Below, piece by piece: positions 48,438 to 56,604 of a stretch of 64,000 nucleotides of DNA. Each line of letters starts with the position of its first letter. Positions within the stretch are counted from its first letter, which is position 1. The stretch comes from Hymenobacter sp. UV11. GTDB lineage: Bacteria; Bacteroidota; Bacteroidia; Cytophagales; Hymenobacteraceae. Both the position numbers and the translations under genes were made by a program. The notes beneath the pieces are model-generated. The model made no database searches. It had not been told where the DNA came from and saw only the letters and a list, made by a program, of their open reading frames with translations. The stretch lies in assembly GCF_004684095.1 (NCBI RefSeq), contig NZ_SRII01000010.1, forward strand, positions 1 through 64,000, given 5' to 3'.

Positions 48438-51400
48438 TTACCGCGCGCAAATGCCGCGGTAGGGGCAATATTCACACTTGGCCAGGTCGTCGGTCTTGCG
48501 GATGGGCTCGGCGGGGTCCAGGATGCGCCGCGCCAGGCGCCCCACCAGCTCGGCGCTGGCCCGCAGAAAGTCGGGCTCGCCGGTGCCTTCGGTGATGAAA
48601 TCGAGCGGCGCGCTCAGCAGGCCTTCGTCAATTTTACGCAAGGACATAATTGCCGCCTCCGAGCCGGGCGGCGCGGGGTTCAGCTCGTCGCTCTCAAGCA
48701 TGAAGCGGTAAAGCCAAAGCTGCCGCACCTTATCGGCCCCGCTGCTTGACTCGTTGAGCAGCTTCTCGATGGTTTCGGCGGGGGGTAGGGGCTTTTGGGT
48801 GCCGCGCAGGTTCAGCTCGCGGCGCTCCACGAGGCCGGTTTTGTAGTCCACCACCCGGCGGCGGCCGTCGGGCAGCGCGTCGATGCGGTCGGCCCGCCCA
48901 AATAGGCGCACCGCCAGCGGCGCGGCCTCGCCCGGCAGGTCGGCAAAGACGGTGGCGGCCATCGGCTTTTCCTGCCCCACTATGCGCAGCGGTAGCACGC
49001 CCGGCTGCCCCGGCAAGCTCTCCAAGTACTTGCGAATGAGGCGCGTGGCCACCTGCCCCAGCACGTGGTTGAGGCCATCGTCGGGCCGGGCCTGGCGGTC
49101 GGCTTCTTCCTGGCGCAGCTGGCGCGTCACCTCGGCCGGCACCCGCTGCAAGATGGCCGGCAGGTCGGCGGCCGTCAGCTCGCGCTGCTCCAGCTCGAAG
49201 GGTTTGAGCAGCATTTCCAGCGCGTCGTGCACCACCGTGCCGAAGCCATCTGCGCCCAGCGCCTCTTCTACCTCCTCATTTTCCTGAAAGCGCGCCAGCC
49301 GCGAAAAGTAAAATTTGAGCGAGCAAGCCAGGTACTCGTTCAGCGCCGAGGGCGACAGGCCGCGCTCCAGCACCCCGCGCAGGCCGGCCAGCATGGGGCC
49401 GTCTTTAGCGAGGGTGAGGTCGCCGAGGAGCGCGCCCTCCGCGCTGACCTCACCCCCTAGCCCCCTCTCCCGTGGAGAGGCGGAACTAGCCTCTAGCTCT
49501 AGACTAGAAGTAGAAACTAGTCCCCCCTCTCCACGGGAGAGGGGGCTAGGGGGTGAGGTCAGCGCGGAGGGCGTTACCACCTCCACCGTGCGGTCTTCCA
49601 GCGCCAGTTGCGAGTTCTGCGGGGCCAGGTCGAACTCCAATTGCCGCAAAAACCGGCTGCGTTCCCCAGTCCTTACCCCCTCCGCCCCCGGCAGCACGTG
49701 CACCAAATCCACGCGGCCAGCGCGCTGCAGCAGCCGCCAGAAATTGTAGGCCGCCGTGGCCTCGGCGTCGGCGTAGGTAGGCAGCTTGAACTCGGCCAGC
49801 ACATCGTAGGGGAAGAGCGACGTTTGGCGCTTGGGGGCGGGTAGGGCGTTCTCGTTGCAGCTCAGGATAATGACGTGGTCAAAATCCAGCGCGCGCGTTT
49901 CGAGCAGGCCCATTATCTGCACCTGGGCCAGCGGCTCGCCCGCGAAGGGCAGCCGCGTGCCGCGCATCTGCTCGTACAAAAATCGCCGGAACGAGCGCAC
50001 GCTCAGCCGCTGCTCGCGGCAGTCGAAGGCCGAATCCAGCTGCCGCACCAGCGTGTAAAACAGGTATAAATATTCCGCCTCAATGGCCCCGTGCTCGTGC
50101 AGGTACACCTGCTTCAGCAAGTCAATCAGCACGTAGCAGGCCCGGATAATATTGTCGCAATTGTTCCAGGGTCGGAACAGCGCCTCGATGAGCGGGTGGC
50201 CCAGGCCCAGCTTCAGCAGCGTGGGGGCGGGTAGCAGCACCAGGTGCCGCTGCACTATCTGCCGGCAAATGTTGTCCAGCAGATTGTGAAACTGCGGCGC
50301 GTCCGCTTGCGCATCGAGCCACTGCTGGTAGCGGCGCAAAAATGGGTGCGCCAGCAGCTTGGTCACCGCCTGGTGGTGGTACTTGGGCACCCCAAAATCG
50401 GTGCCCTCCGCGCCCTCCCGAATGCCCGTCAGGTGCACCTCAAACAGCAAATCGACCAGGTTAAAGAGCGCCGTGCTCTGGAAGCTCAGGCCCATCGTCA
50501 CGTTGAAGTCAGGTACCAGCTCGGCGGGGGGTAGGCCGTGCAGCACGGGCAGCAGCAAGGTTTCGTCGGGCAGCACCACGGCCACGGTGGCCTGCGGGTT
50601 TAGCTGGCGGGCCTCGGCCAGCAGCTGGCCGGCCAGCTTGCCCTGCATGCTGGCGTTGGCCACGCCCAGCAGGCGCACGTGGTGGGGGCGCTCGCGCAGG
50701 TGCTCCTGGCGGGTGTAGGTGTCGCGGGGCAGGTCCCACTTTTGCCAGTAGCGGCGCAGGGCCTGGCCGGCGCGGTTGGGCGAGTCGGCGTCGAGGTAAA
50801 ACGGGTCGGCGTCGAAGCGCAGCTCGGCCCGGCCCACCCGGTGCAGCCGGTCGATAAACGTTTCCTCAGCCTTGCTGAGCCCGCCCAGGCCCACGAAGTA
50901 GTGCAGGGGGGGTAGGGCGCGCTTGGGGTCGGCCAGCTCGGCGCGCAGGTGCTGCACGGCGCGCCGGTAGGCCAGGCCGGGGTAGGCGAGGTGGTCCTTT
51001 TTGAGCAGCTTCTTAAAGCGCAGATACACCCGGTGCAGCTGCCCCCAGAAGCCAAAGTATCGGTCGAGCCCGGTGGTTTTCAGCTCGGGGTCGAGCTGCC
51101 AGCGCTCCAGCGCCTTGGCTTCGGCCAGGTACGCAAACACGCCCTTGGTGTCGGTCAGGTTCTGGTCGAGGCTCGAAAAATCCTGCAGCAGCAGCCCGCC
51201 CCAGCCCACGAAGTGGTCGAAGCGCAGCTCAGGGTCAATCTCCTTAAAAATATCGAATAGCCGCAGCTGCAGCGCAATCGGCTCCTCCACCTGCACACCG
51301 GCGCGCTCTATTATATAGTCTTCCATGGCCGCGATGCGCGGCGCCCACAGCGCCTGGCCCAGCGGCGTGGCCAGGGCCAGCTCATTTTTGAGGTACACCA

Positions 51401-51551
51401 CGGCCCGGCGCGTGGGCACTATCACCACCAGGTCAGCCAGGGCGTCGGCGTCGTGGGTGGCCAGCAGCTCGGCAGCCACTTCGGCCAAAAAGGAGGGGGT
51501 AGGGGCCGGGGCTGAGGTCAGCGGCGCGGCCAGGGTTGGGGAAGGCAGCAT
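48438..51551 (-). CDS. AddB-like PD-(D/E)xK nuclease with an inserted palindromic element
   Basis: A 1037-residue protein of the AddB/RecB-nuclease class. The N-terminal part is an inactive helicase-like fold (LVVIVPTRRAVVYLKNELAL near residue 40, no Walker A). The C-terminal nuclease core is FGRADRIDALPDGRRRVVDY with KTG near residue 905. Four cysteines, one in EYLACSLKFYFSRL near residue 745 and the rest in KCEYCPYRGICAR at the end, fit the AddB iron-sulfur cluster. It should work with an AddA-type helicase, which is not in the window, in double-strand break processing. Residues about 660-706 are encoded by an in-frame 141-bp palindrome. The -7 element lies 6 bases before the ATG. Confidence 0.88.
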   Translation of the reverse strand: MLPSPTLAAPLTSAPAPTPSFLAEVAAELLATHDADALADLVVIVPTRRAVVYLKNELALATPLGQALWAPRIAAMEDYIIERAGVQVEEPIALQLRLFDIFKEIDPELRFDHFVGWGGLLLQDFSSLDQNLTDTKGVFAYLAEAKALERWQLDPELKTTGLDRYFGFWGQLHRVYLRFKKLLKKDHLAYPGLAYRRAVQHLRAELADPKRALPPLHYFVGLGGLSKAEETFIDRLHRVGRAELRFDADPFYLDADSPNRAGQALRRYWQKWDLPRDTYTRQEHLRERPHHVRLLGVANASMQGKLAGQLLAEARQLNPQATVAVVLPDETLLLPVLHGLPPAELVPDFNVTMGLSFQSTALFNLVDLLFEVHLTGIREGAEGTDFGVPKYHHQAVTKLLAHPFLRRYQQWLDAQADAPQFHNLLDNICRQIVQRHLVLLPAPTLLKLGLGHPLIEALFRPWNNCDNIIRACYVLIDLLKQVYLHEHGAIEAEYLYLFYTLVRQLDSAFDCREQRLSVRSFRRFLYEQMRGTRLPFAGEPLAQVQIMGLLETRALDFDHVIILSCNENALPAPKRQTSLFPYDVLAEFKLPTYADAEATAAYNFWRLLQRAGRVDLVHVLPGAEGVRTGERSRFLRQLEFDLAPQNSQLALEDRTVEVVTPSALTSPPSPLSRGEGGLVSTSSLELEASSASPRERGLGGEVSAEGALLGDLTLAKDGPMLAGLRGVLERGLSPSALNEYLACSLKFYFSRLARFQENEEVEEALGADGFGTVVHDALEMLLKPFELEQRELTAADLPAILQRVPAEVTRQLRQEEADRQARPDDGLNHVLGQVATRLIRKYLESLPGQPGVLPLRIVGQEKPMAATVFADLPGEAAPLAVRLFGRADRIDALPDGRRRVVDYKTGLVERRELNLRGTQKPLPPAETIEKLLNESSSGADKVRQLWLYRFMLESDELNPAPPGSEAAIMSLRKIDEGLLSAPLDFITEGTGEPDFLRASAELVGRLARRILDPAEPIRKTDDLAKCEYCPYRGICAR
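49433..49573. repeat. In-frame palindromic element inside the AddB-like gene
   Basis: Two perfect 48-bp arms (49433-49480 and 49526-49573) flank a 45-bp spacer, 141 bp in all (47 codons). On the coding strand it reads TSPPSPLSRGEGG ... SPRERGLGGEVSAEG, low-complexity residues placed between PS and LLGDLTLAK. The outer end (GCGCGGAGGGCG) recurs in the intergenic palindrome ending at 55033. Confidence 0.95.
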
Positions 51552-51556
51552 CTACC

Positions 51557-51564
51557 CAAAGGTA
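51557..51564 (-). promoter_or_regulatory. -7 promoter element of the AddB-like gene (leaderless)
   Basis: TACCTTTG on the minus strand matches TAnnTTTG exactly and ends 5 bases before the ATG. The predicted transcription start would be at or next to the start codon, giving a leaderless mRNA. Confidence 0.55.
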
Positions 51565-51808
51565 CGGCCCCCACAACCCTGGCCCGGCTGGCTGCGTTTC
51601 AGGCCGCAATTCACCGCCGTTTTACCTCGGCAATTGGCTGCTCTTTCCTCCAAAGAGTTAATCCCGAAGCTCCGCTAGCAAAAACGGCTATTCACATAAT
51701 GCAACTTTTTAATTAGCAACCGGGTCTGACCTTTAAATTATTCTACTTTGCGTCCCCTCGCAAATCCTGCTCTTCTACTGCCTCCGCTCACCAATTAGCT
51801 ATTGTTAA

Positions 51809-52009
51809 ATGAACCACCAACCCGCCAAGGGCCCTCCAGAAGGTGTGCCCGAGCTGCTCGTACTGGGCAGCGGATGCACCAAATGCTGGGCTGCTGGGTA
51901 CTGCGCCGTTTTTTCGCCCAACAGCCCTACGCCGCCGCCCGCTTGCCCGCTGCTGCCCTCCGCCGCTCCCCGCTCATCTGCTCCCGACCCGAAAGGGGTC
52001 CGCGACTAG
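51809..52009 (+). CDS. Possible small Cys- and Pro-rich protein
   Basis: A 66-codon frame from ATG 51809 in a 620-base gap. It contains PELLVLGSGCTKCWAAGYCA, then a proline-rich tail that ends in a stop. LVLGSGCTKC resembles the start of thioredoxin-like redox-active disulfide proteins (LGSGCPKC), so it may be a truncated relative whose frame was lost after the CxxC. A TACTTTG promoter-like word at 51744 and a strong terminator at 52080-52119 bracket it, so the segment may be transcribed. No family recognised with confidence. Confidence 0.3.
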   Translation: MNHQPAKGPPEGVPELLVLGSGCTKCWAAGYCAVFSPNSPTPPPACPLLPSAAPRSSAPDPKGVRD

Positions 52010-52078
52010 TTTGCTGCTCTTTTGGATAACTCCCGCTTTCGCTCTATTTTGTAACATGTTGTTTCAACGGCTATTCCG

Positions 52079-52119
52079 AGGCCGGTGAGCTGCCGCTGGG
52101 TGGCTCACCGGCCTTTTTT
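52079..52119 (+). terminator. Terminator upstream of the PIG-L gene
   Basis: An 11-bp stem GGCCGGTGAGC (52080-52090) with GCTCACCGGCC (52103-52113) is followed by six T. The preceding gene on the + strand is only the small frame at 51809, so it either ends that transcript or is a leader attenuator of the PIG-L gene. Confidence 0.8.
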
Positions 52120-52174
52120 ATGGGGGTAGGCGGCCCGGCCCGGTAACTTCACGGCCTCAACTGGTTTGCTGTTT

Positions 52175-54775
52175 ATGCCTCTTTCCTTACGCGCCACTGC
52201 CCGCCTGGCTCTGACTCTGCTCCTTGCGCATTGCGCATTGCTCACTGCCAACGCCCAGGCGCCCAAGACCTACTCTTCCTCAGAAATTCTGCAAGGACTG
52301 CAAAAGCTCGACGTGCTGGGCTCGGTGATGTACATCGCCGCCCACCCCGACGATGAGAACACCCGTCTGCTGGCCTACCTCGCCAACGGCCGCCACCTCG
52401 AAACCAGCTACCTCAGCCTCACCCGCGGCGACGGCGGCCAGGATCTCATCGGCCCCGAATTGCGCGAGCAGCTCGGCGTTATCCGCACCCAGGAGCTGCT
52501 AGCGGCCCGCCGCATCGACGGCGCGCACCAATTTTTCACCCGCGCCAACGACTTTGGCTTCAGCAAAACCTCGGCCGAGGCGCTCAGCGTCTGGGACCAC
52601 GAGCAGGTGCTGTCCGATGTGGTGTGGGTTATCCGGCAGCGGCGGCCCGATGTGCTCATCACCCGCTTCCCGCCCGATGCCCGCGCCGGCCACGGCCACC
52701 ACCAGGCCAGCGCCATCCTAGCCGCCGAAGCCTTCGACGCCGCCGGCGACCCCAAGCGCTTCCCCGAGCAGCTCAAATTCGTGCAGCCCTGGCAGCCCAA
52801 GCGCCTGTACTGGAACACCGGTAGCTTCTTCGTGAAGCCCGGCGAAAACATGGACGGCTACCTCAATCTCGACGCCGGCGGCTACAACGCCCTGCTGGGC
52901 CAGAGCTACGGCGAAATCGCGGCTCACTCGCGCTCGCAGCACCGCAGCCAGGGCTTCGGCTCGGCCGCCCAGCGCGGCGAGGCCATCGAGTACTTCCAGT
53001 TTGTGAAAGGCACGCCCGCCAAAACCGATTTATTCGAAGGCATCGACCAGACGTGGAACCGCGTGCCCGGCGGCGCGGCGATTGGGAAGATGGTGGATGA
53101 GGTTATTCGGAAGTATGACGCGAGCAACCCTAGCGCCAGCGTGGCGGGCTTGTCTAAAGTCTACGAAGCACTTTTTCGCTTGAGAATGGGTGCAAAAGAT
53201 TTATTCTGGCTGGATGAAAAGCTGACTACCATTACTACTCTGCTGCAAGCTTGCTCAGGGATATACGTGGAGGCAACCGTTAATGAGCCAACACTGGCTA
53301 GTAATGGAGAGGCCTCCGTCACTTATGAGATTCTGAACCGGTCAGCTCTGCCTATAAAGCTGAACAAAGTCAGGCTTACAAAAAGCTTTTTTCCGGGCGA
53401 CCGTATTACCATAACTTTAGATGACCCGCAATTAGACTCTAAGCAAACTGCCGAATTAAGCCCTGGAAAACGTGTAACTGGTACGCTACCTATTTCGGGC
53501 TTTACCAATGCCCTGATTTCACAGCCTTATTGGCTGCGTGAGCCAGGTTCGGTCGGGATGTATAAGTTCTCGGAGCCAGAGTCTGATTTTACGAGCATCA
53601 GTCACTTTGTGCGTAGTATGCCTGAGAATGCGCCGGTTGCGTCAGTAAGCTTCTCGTACGCTGTAAAGGGAGAACCGCTCTATTATTTTGCCGCCGCTCC
53701 CGTTCAATACAAGCACACCGACCCCGTACTCGGCGAACTCTACGAACCCCTGGTAGTAGTGCCGCCCGTCATGGTCAACATCCCCGCCGCCCGCGCCTAC
53801 GTCTTTGCCGACCAGCAGCCCAAGCAAGTGCCCGTGACGCTGCGCGCCGGCCAGGCCGGGGTAGCTGGCTCGCTGGCCTTGCAGGTGCCCAGTGGCTGGC
53901 AGGCCGAGCCGGCCACGGTGGCTTTTAATCTGAAGAACAAGGACGACGAGCAGACCATTAACTTCACCCTGCGCCCGCTGGCCGGCGCGGCCGAGGGCAA
54001 GAGTGAGCTGCGCGCCGTGGCCACCGTGGGCGGCCAGCCCTACAGCCGCGGCATCCAGACCATCGCCTACCCCCACATTCCGACCCAAACGCTGTTTCCC
54101 GAGGCCGTGTCGCCGCTGGTGCGCCTGCGCGTGGCGCGCGGCCACACCAAAACCATCGGCTACATCATGGGCGCCGGCGACGAGGTGCCCGAGGCCCTGC
54201 GCCAGCTCGGCTACGCCGTGACCCTGCTCAACCCCGCCACCGACCTCACCGCCGCGCACCTCGCCCGCTACGACGCCGTGGTGCTCGGCGTGCGCGCCTA
54301 CAACGTGCTCGACCGCCTCAAAACCCAGCAGCCCGAGCTGCTCAAATACGTCGAAAACGGCGGCACCATGCTCGTGCAGTACGTGGTGAACCGCGGTACT
54401 GTGCTGCCCCAAATCGGCCCCTACCCCCTCACGCTCTCCAACAACCGCATCACCGTCGAAAACACGCCCGTCACGTTCGGCAAGCCCAGCGTGCCCGTCC
54501 TCACCGAGCCCAATAGGCTCACCCCGCAGGACTTCGACCAGGGCTGGGTGCAGGAGCAGGGCCTCTATTACCCCTCCAGCTGGGATGCACACTACCAGCC
54601 CGTTATCATCAGCCACGACCCCGGCGAGGCCGACCAGCAGAGCGCCATCCTGGTGGCGCCCTACGGCAAGGGCCGCTACATCTACACCGGCCTCTCGCTA
54701 TTTCGCGAACTGCCCGCCGGCGTGCCCGGCGCCTTCCGCATTCTGGCCAATTTGGTAGAGTCGAACGGGAAGTAG
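52175..54775 (+). CDS. Exported PIG-L (LmbE-like) deacetylase family protein
   Basis: An 866-residue protein. The signal peptide ends near residue 28 (ANAQA). The N-terminal catalytic domain has VMYIAAHPDDENTRLLAYL (the HPDDE zinc motif, near residue 55) and ARAGHGHHQASAIL near residue 170, the second His cluster. These are N-deacetylases acting on GlcNAc-type sugars. The remaining 600 residues include beta-rich Ig-like units and a C-terminal domain (FPEAVSPLVRLRVARG, YGKGRYIYTGLSLF) resembling a glutamine amidotransferase-like fold. The stretch 53150-53700 (about residues 325-508) has far lower GC (about 40-50% by count on several lines) than either side, with the frame intact, suggesting a recombined segment. 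Start ATG 52175. Confidence 0.85.
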   Translation: MPLSLRATARLALTLLLAHCALLTANAQAPKTYSSSEILQGLQKLDVLGSVMYIAAHPDDENTRLLAYLANGRHLETSYLSLTRGDGGQDLIGPELREQLGVIRTQELLAARRIDGAHQFFTRANDFGFSKTSAEALSVWDHEQVLSDVVWVIRQRRPDVLITRFPPDARAGHGHHQASAILAAEAFDAAGDPKRFPEQLKFVQPWQPKRLYWNTGSFFVKPGENMDGYLNLDAGGYNALLGQSYGEIAAHSRSQHRSQGFGSAAQRGEAIEYFQFVKGTPAKTDLFEGIDQTWNRVPGGAAIGKMVDEVIRKYDASNPSASVAGLSKVYEALFRLRMGAKDLFWLDEKLTTITTLLQACSGIYVEATVNEPTLASNGEASVTYEILNRSALPIKLNKVRLTKSFFPGDRITITLDDPQLDSKQTAELSPGKRVTGTLPISGFTNALISQPYWLREPGSVGMYKFSEPESDFTSISHFVRSMPENAPVASVSFSYAVKGEPLYYFAAAPVQYKHTDPVLGELYEPLVVVPPVMVNIPAARAYVFADQQPKQVPVTLRAGQAGVAGSLALQVPSGWQAEPATVAFNLKNKDDEQTINFTLRPLAGAAEGKSELRAVATVGGQPYSRGIQTIAYPHIPTQTLFPEAVSPLVRLRVARGHTKTIGYIMGAGDEVPEALRQLGYAVTLLNPATDLTAAHLARYDAVVLGVRAYNVLDRLKTQQPELLKYVENGGTMLVQYVVNRGTVLPQIGPYPLTLSNNRITVENTPVTFGKPSVPVLTEPNRLTPQDFDQGWVQEQGLYYPSSWDAHYQPVIISHDPGEADQQSAILVAPYGKGRYIYTGLSLFRELPAGVPGAFRILANLVESNGK

Positions 54776-54807
54776 CGCGGACTTTCAGTCCGCGAGTAGG
54801 CACTCAG

Positions 54808-55033
54808 CCCCGCTCACCCCACCCCCTTCGAGAGAGGGGGAGCCACGGCGGCGCGGATATCAGCGTATTTTCATCGACTTGACTTTTAACTTGCGAGCCG
54901 TTTGTCTTTCTAAAAGGCAGGCGGCTTGCTTTTTATTACCTAGAAAGGCTCTCTTCCTAAAAACTGTGCCGCCGTGGCTCCCCCCTCTCCCGAAGGGGAG
55001 GGGGCCGGGGGGTGGGGTCAACGCGGAGGGCGA
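54808..55033. repeat. Palindromic repeat between the PIG-L and aspartokinase genes
   Basis: Left arm 54808-54857 (CTCACCCCACCCCCTTCGAG onward to GCCACGGCGGC) pairs imperfectly with 54967-55031. The end GTCAACGCGGAGGGCG resembles the end of the AddB element (GTCAGCGCGGAGGGCG). The internal sequence, about 110 bases, is AT-rich and looks unrelated. The ATG of the aspartokinase gene lies 9 bases beyond it. Confidence 0.75.
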
Positions 55034-55041
55034 TAACTCAC

Positions 55042-56418
55042 ATGCTCACAGTAGAAAAAATCGGCGGCACTTCCATGACCGCCTTCGCCGATGTTCTCCA
55101 GAACATCATCTTCCACAACCGCGAGGGCGCCGCCCTTTACAACCGCATCTTTGTGGTGTCGGCCTACGCCAACGTCACCAACTGGCTGCTGGAGAACAAG
55201 AAAACCGGCGCGCCCGGCGTGTATCACCGCATCACGCAGCACCAGGAGTTTCGGATGGCACTGCAGGAAGTGGCCGACAAGCTCAAGGAGCTGAACAAAA
55301 CTTACGCCCCGCTGGGCCTCGACCTGGCCGTGGCCGATGCCTTCATTCAGCAGCGCATCGACCAGGCCCAGGCCTACCTCGCCAGCCTCACCAACGTGCT
55401 GGCCTCGGGCTACGTCAACGGCCCCAACATCCTGCAGGCGGCCCGCGAAATCCTGGCCAGCATCGGGGAGGCGCACTCGGCCTTCAACTCGGTCAATATC
55501 CTGCAAAACAGGGGGGTAGGGGCCACGCTCGTGGACCTCAGCGGCTTCGACGATTCCCGGCCGCTCACCATCGACGAGCGCATCCGCGATGCCTTCGCCC
55601 ACATCGACTTTGCCACCACCATCTGCATCGCCACCGGCTACACCAAGGGCACCGAGGGCATTATGCGCGAGTTTGACCGCGGCTATTCAGAGGTGACGTT
55701 CAGCAAGATAGCCGTGGCCGTAAAGCCGCAGGAGGCCATCATTCACAAGGAATACCACCTCTGCTCGGCCGACCCCATGCTGGTGGGCGTGGACCAGTGC
55801 CACCCCGTGGGCTTCACCAACTACGACGTGGCCGACCAGCTCGCCGACGTGGGCATGGAGGCCATTCACCCCAAAGCCTCGAAGCCGCTGGAAATCAACG
55901 CCATCGACCTGCGTATCAAGAACACCTTCGAGCCCGAGCACCCCGGTACGCTCATCACCCGCGACTTCGTGTCGGCCGAGAAGCACGTTGAAGTCATCAC
56001 TGGCACCGATAAAGTCGTCATCATCGACATCTACGACCCGCTGATGGTGGGTGCGGCCGGCTTCGACCTGCAGCTGATGCAGGCGTTTTTCGACCTCGGC
56101 GTGAGCTACATCTTCAAAGCCACCAGCGCCAACAGTATCTCGCTGGTTATCTGGCAGAAGGACCTCAAGTCTGAGCTGGTACCCACGCTGGAGGCCCGAT
56201 ACGAAAAAGTGACCGTGGAGCAAGCCTGCATGGTGTGCCTCATCGGCTCCAACATCGACCAGCCTGGCCTGCTGGCTAAGGCCGCCGGCGCGCTGGCCGA
56301 GGCGGGCGTCAATATCCGGAGCGCGGGCTTCGCGCTGCGCAAGGTCAATATCCAGTTTATCCTGGCCCGCGAGGACTATAAAACGGCCATCGTTGCTTTG
56401 AATAAAGCGATGGGGTAG
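55042..56418 (+). CDS. Aspartokinase, Ask_Ect-like
   Basis: A 458-residue aspartate kinase. MLTVEKIGGTSM at the start replaces the usual KFGGTS of LysC and resembles the aspartokinases of ectoine gene clusters. TICIATGYTKGTEGIMREFD near residue 195 and GYSEVTFSKIAVAV are kinase-domain blocks, and DVGMEAIHPKASKPLEINAI near residue 272 is the conserved C-terminal kinase block. The last about 150 residues have two ACT-like regions (IGSNIDQPGLLAKAAGALA). The enzyme phosphorylates aspartate, feeding lysine, threonine and methionine. No ectoine genes are adjacent. ATG 55042 follows a palindromic repeat. Confidence 0.88.
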   Translation: MLTVEKIGGTSMTAFADVLQNIIFHNREGAALYNRIFVVSAYANVTNWLLENKKTGAPGVYHRITQHQEFRMALQEVADKLKELNKTYAPLGLDLAVADAFIQQRIDQAQAYLASLTNVLASGYVNGPNILQAAREILASIGEAHSAFNSVNILQNRGVGATLVDLSGFDDSRPLTIDERIRDAFAHIDFATTICIATGYTKGTEGIMREFDRGYSEVTFSKIAVAVKPQEAIIHKEYHLCSADPMLVGVDQCHPVGFTNYDVADQLADVGMEAIHPKASKPLEINAIDLRIKNTFEPEHPGTLITRDFVSAEKHVEVITGTDKVVIIDIYDPLMVGAAGFDLQLMQAFFDLGVSYIFKATSANSISLVIWQKDLKSELVPTLEARYEKVTVEQACMVCLIGSNIDQPGLLAKAAGALAEAGVNIRSAGFALRKVNIQFILAREDYKTAIVALNKAMG

Positions 56419-56453
56419 GAGCATAACGTCTGGCCAAGTTGCCAGGTAATTTA

Positions 56454-56540
56454 GAACGTCATGCTGAACAAAGTGAAGCATCTCTAGCGGTTCGTTGAAC
56501 GGTTCGAGCGAGATGCTTCACTTCGTTCAGCATGACGTTC
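56454..56540. repeat. Palindromic repeat, family A, copy 3
   Basis: Shares the outer GAACGTCATGCTGA and inner GAAGCATCTC blocks with copies 1 and 2, but the middle reads ACAAAGT or ACGAAGT rather than GCTTGTC, and the opposite arm is changed to match. TTTT follows. Confidence 0.85.
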
Positions 56541-56604
56541 TTTTGCTTTTACGCCAAGAATTCGGGTGCTGCCTGAGCGCCTTCATTTACCAACCTCTTC
56601 GCTT

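Noticed and set aside
53642..54616. 324-codon open frame on the minus strand
   Set aside because: Complement of the C-terminal part of the PIG-L protein; it stays open only where GC is high and ends at the low-GC segment.
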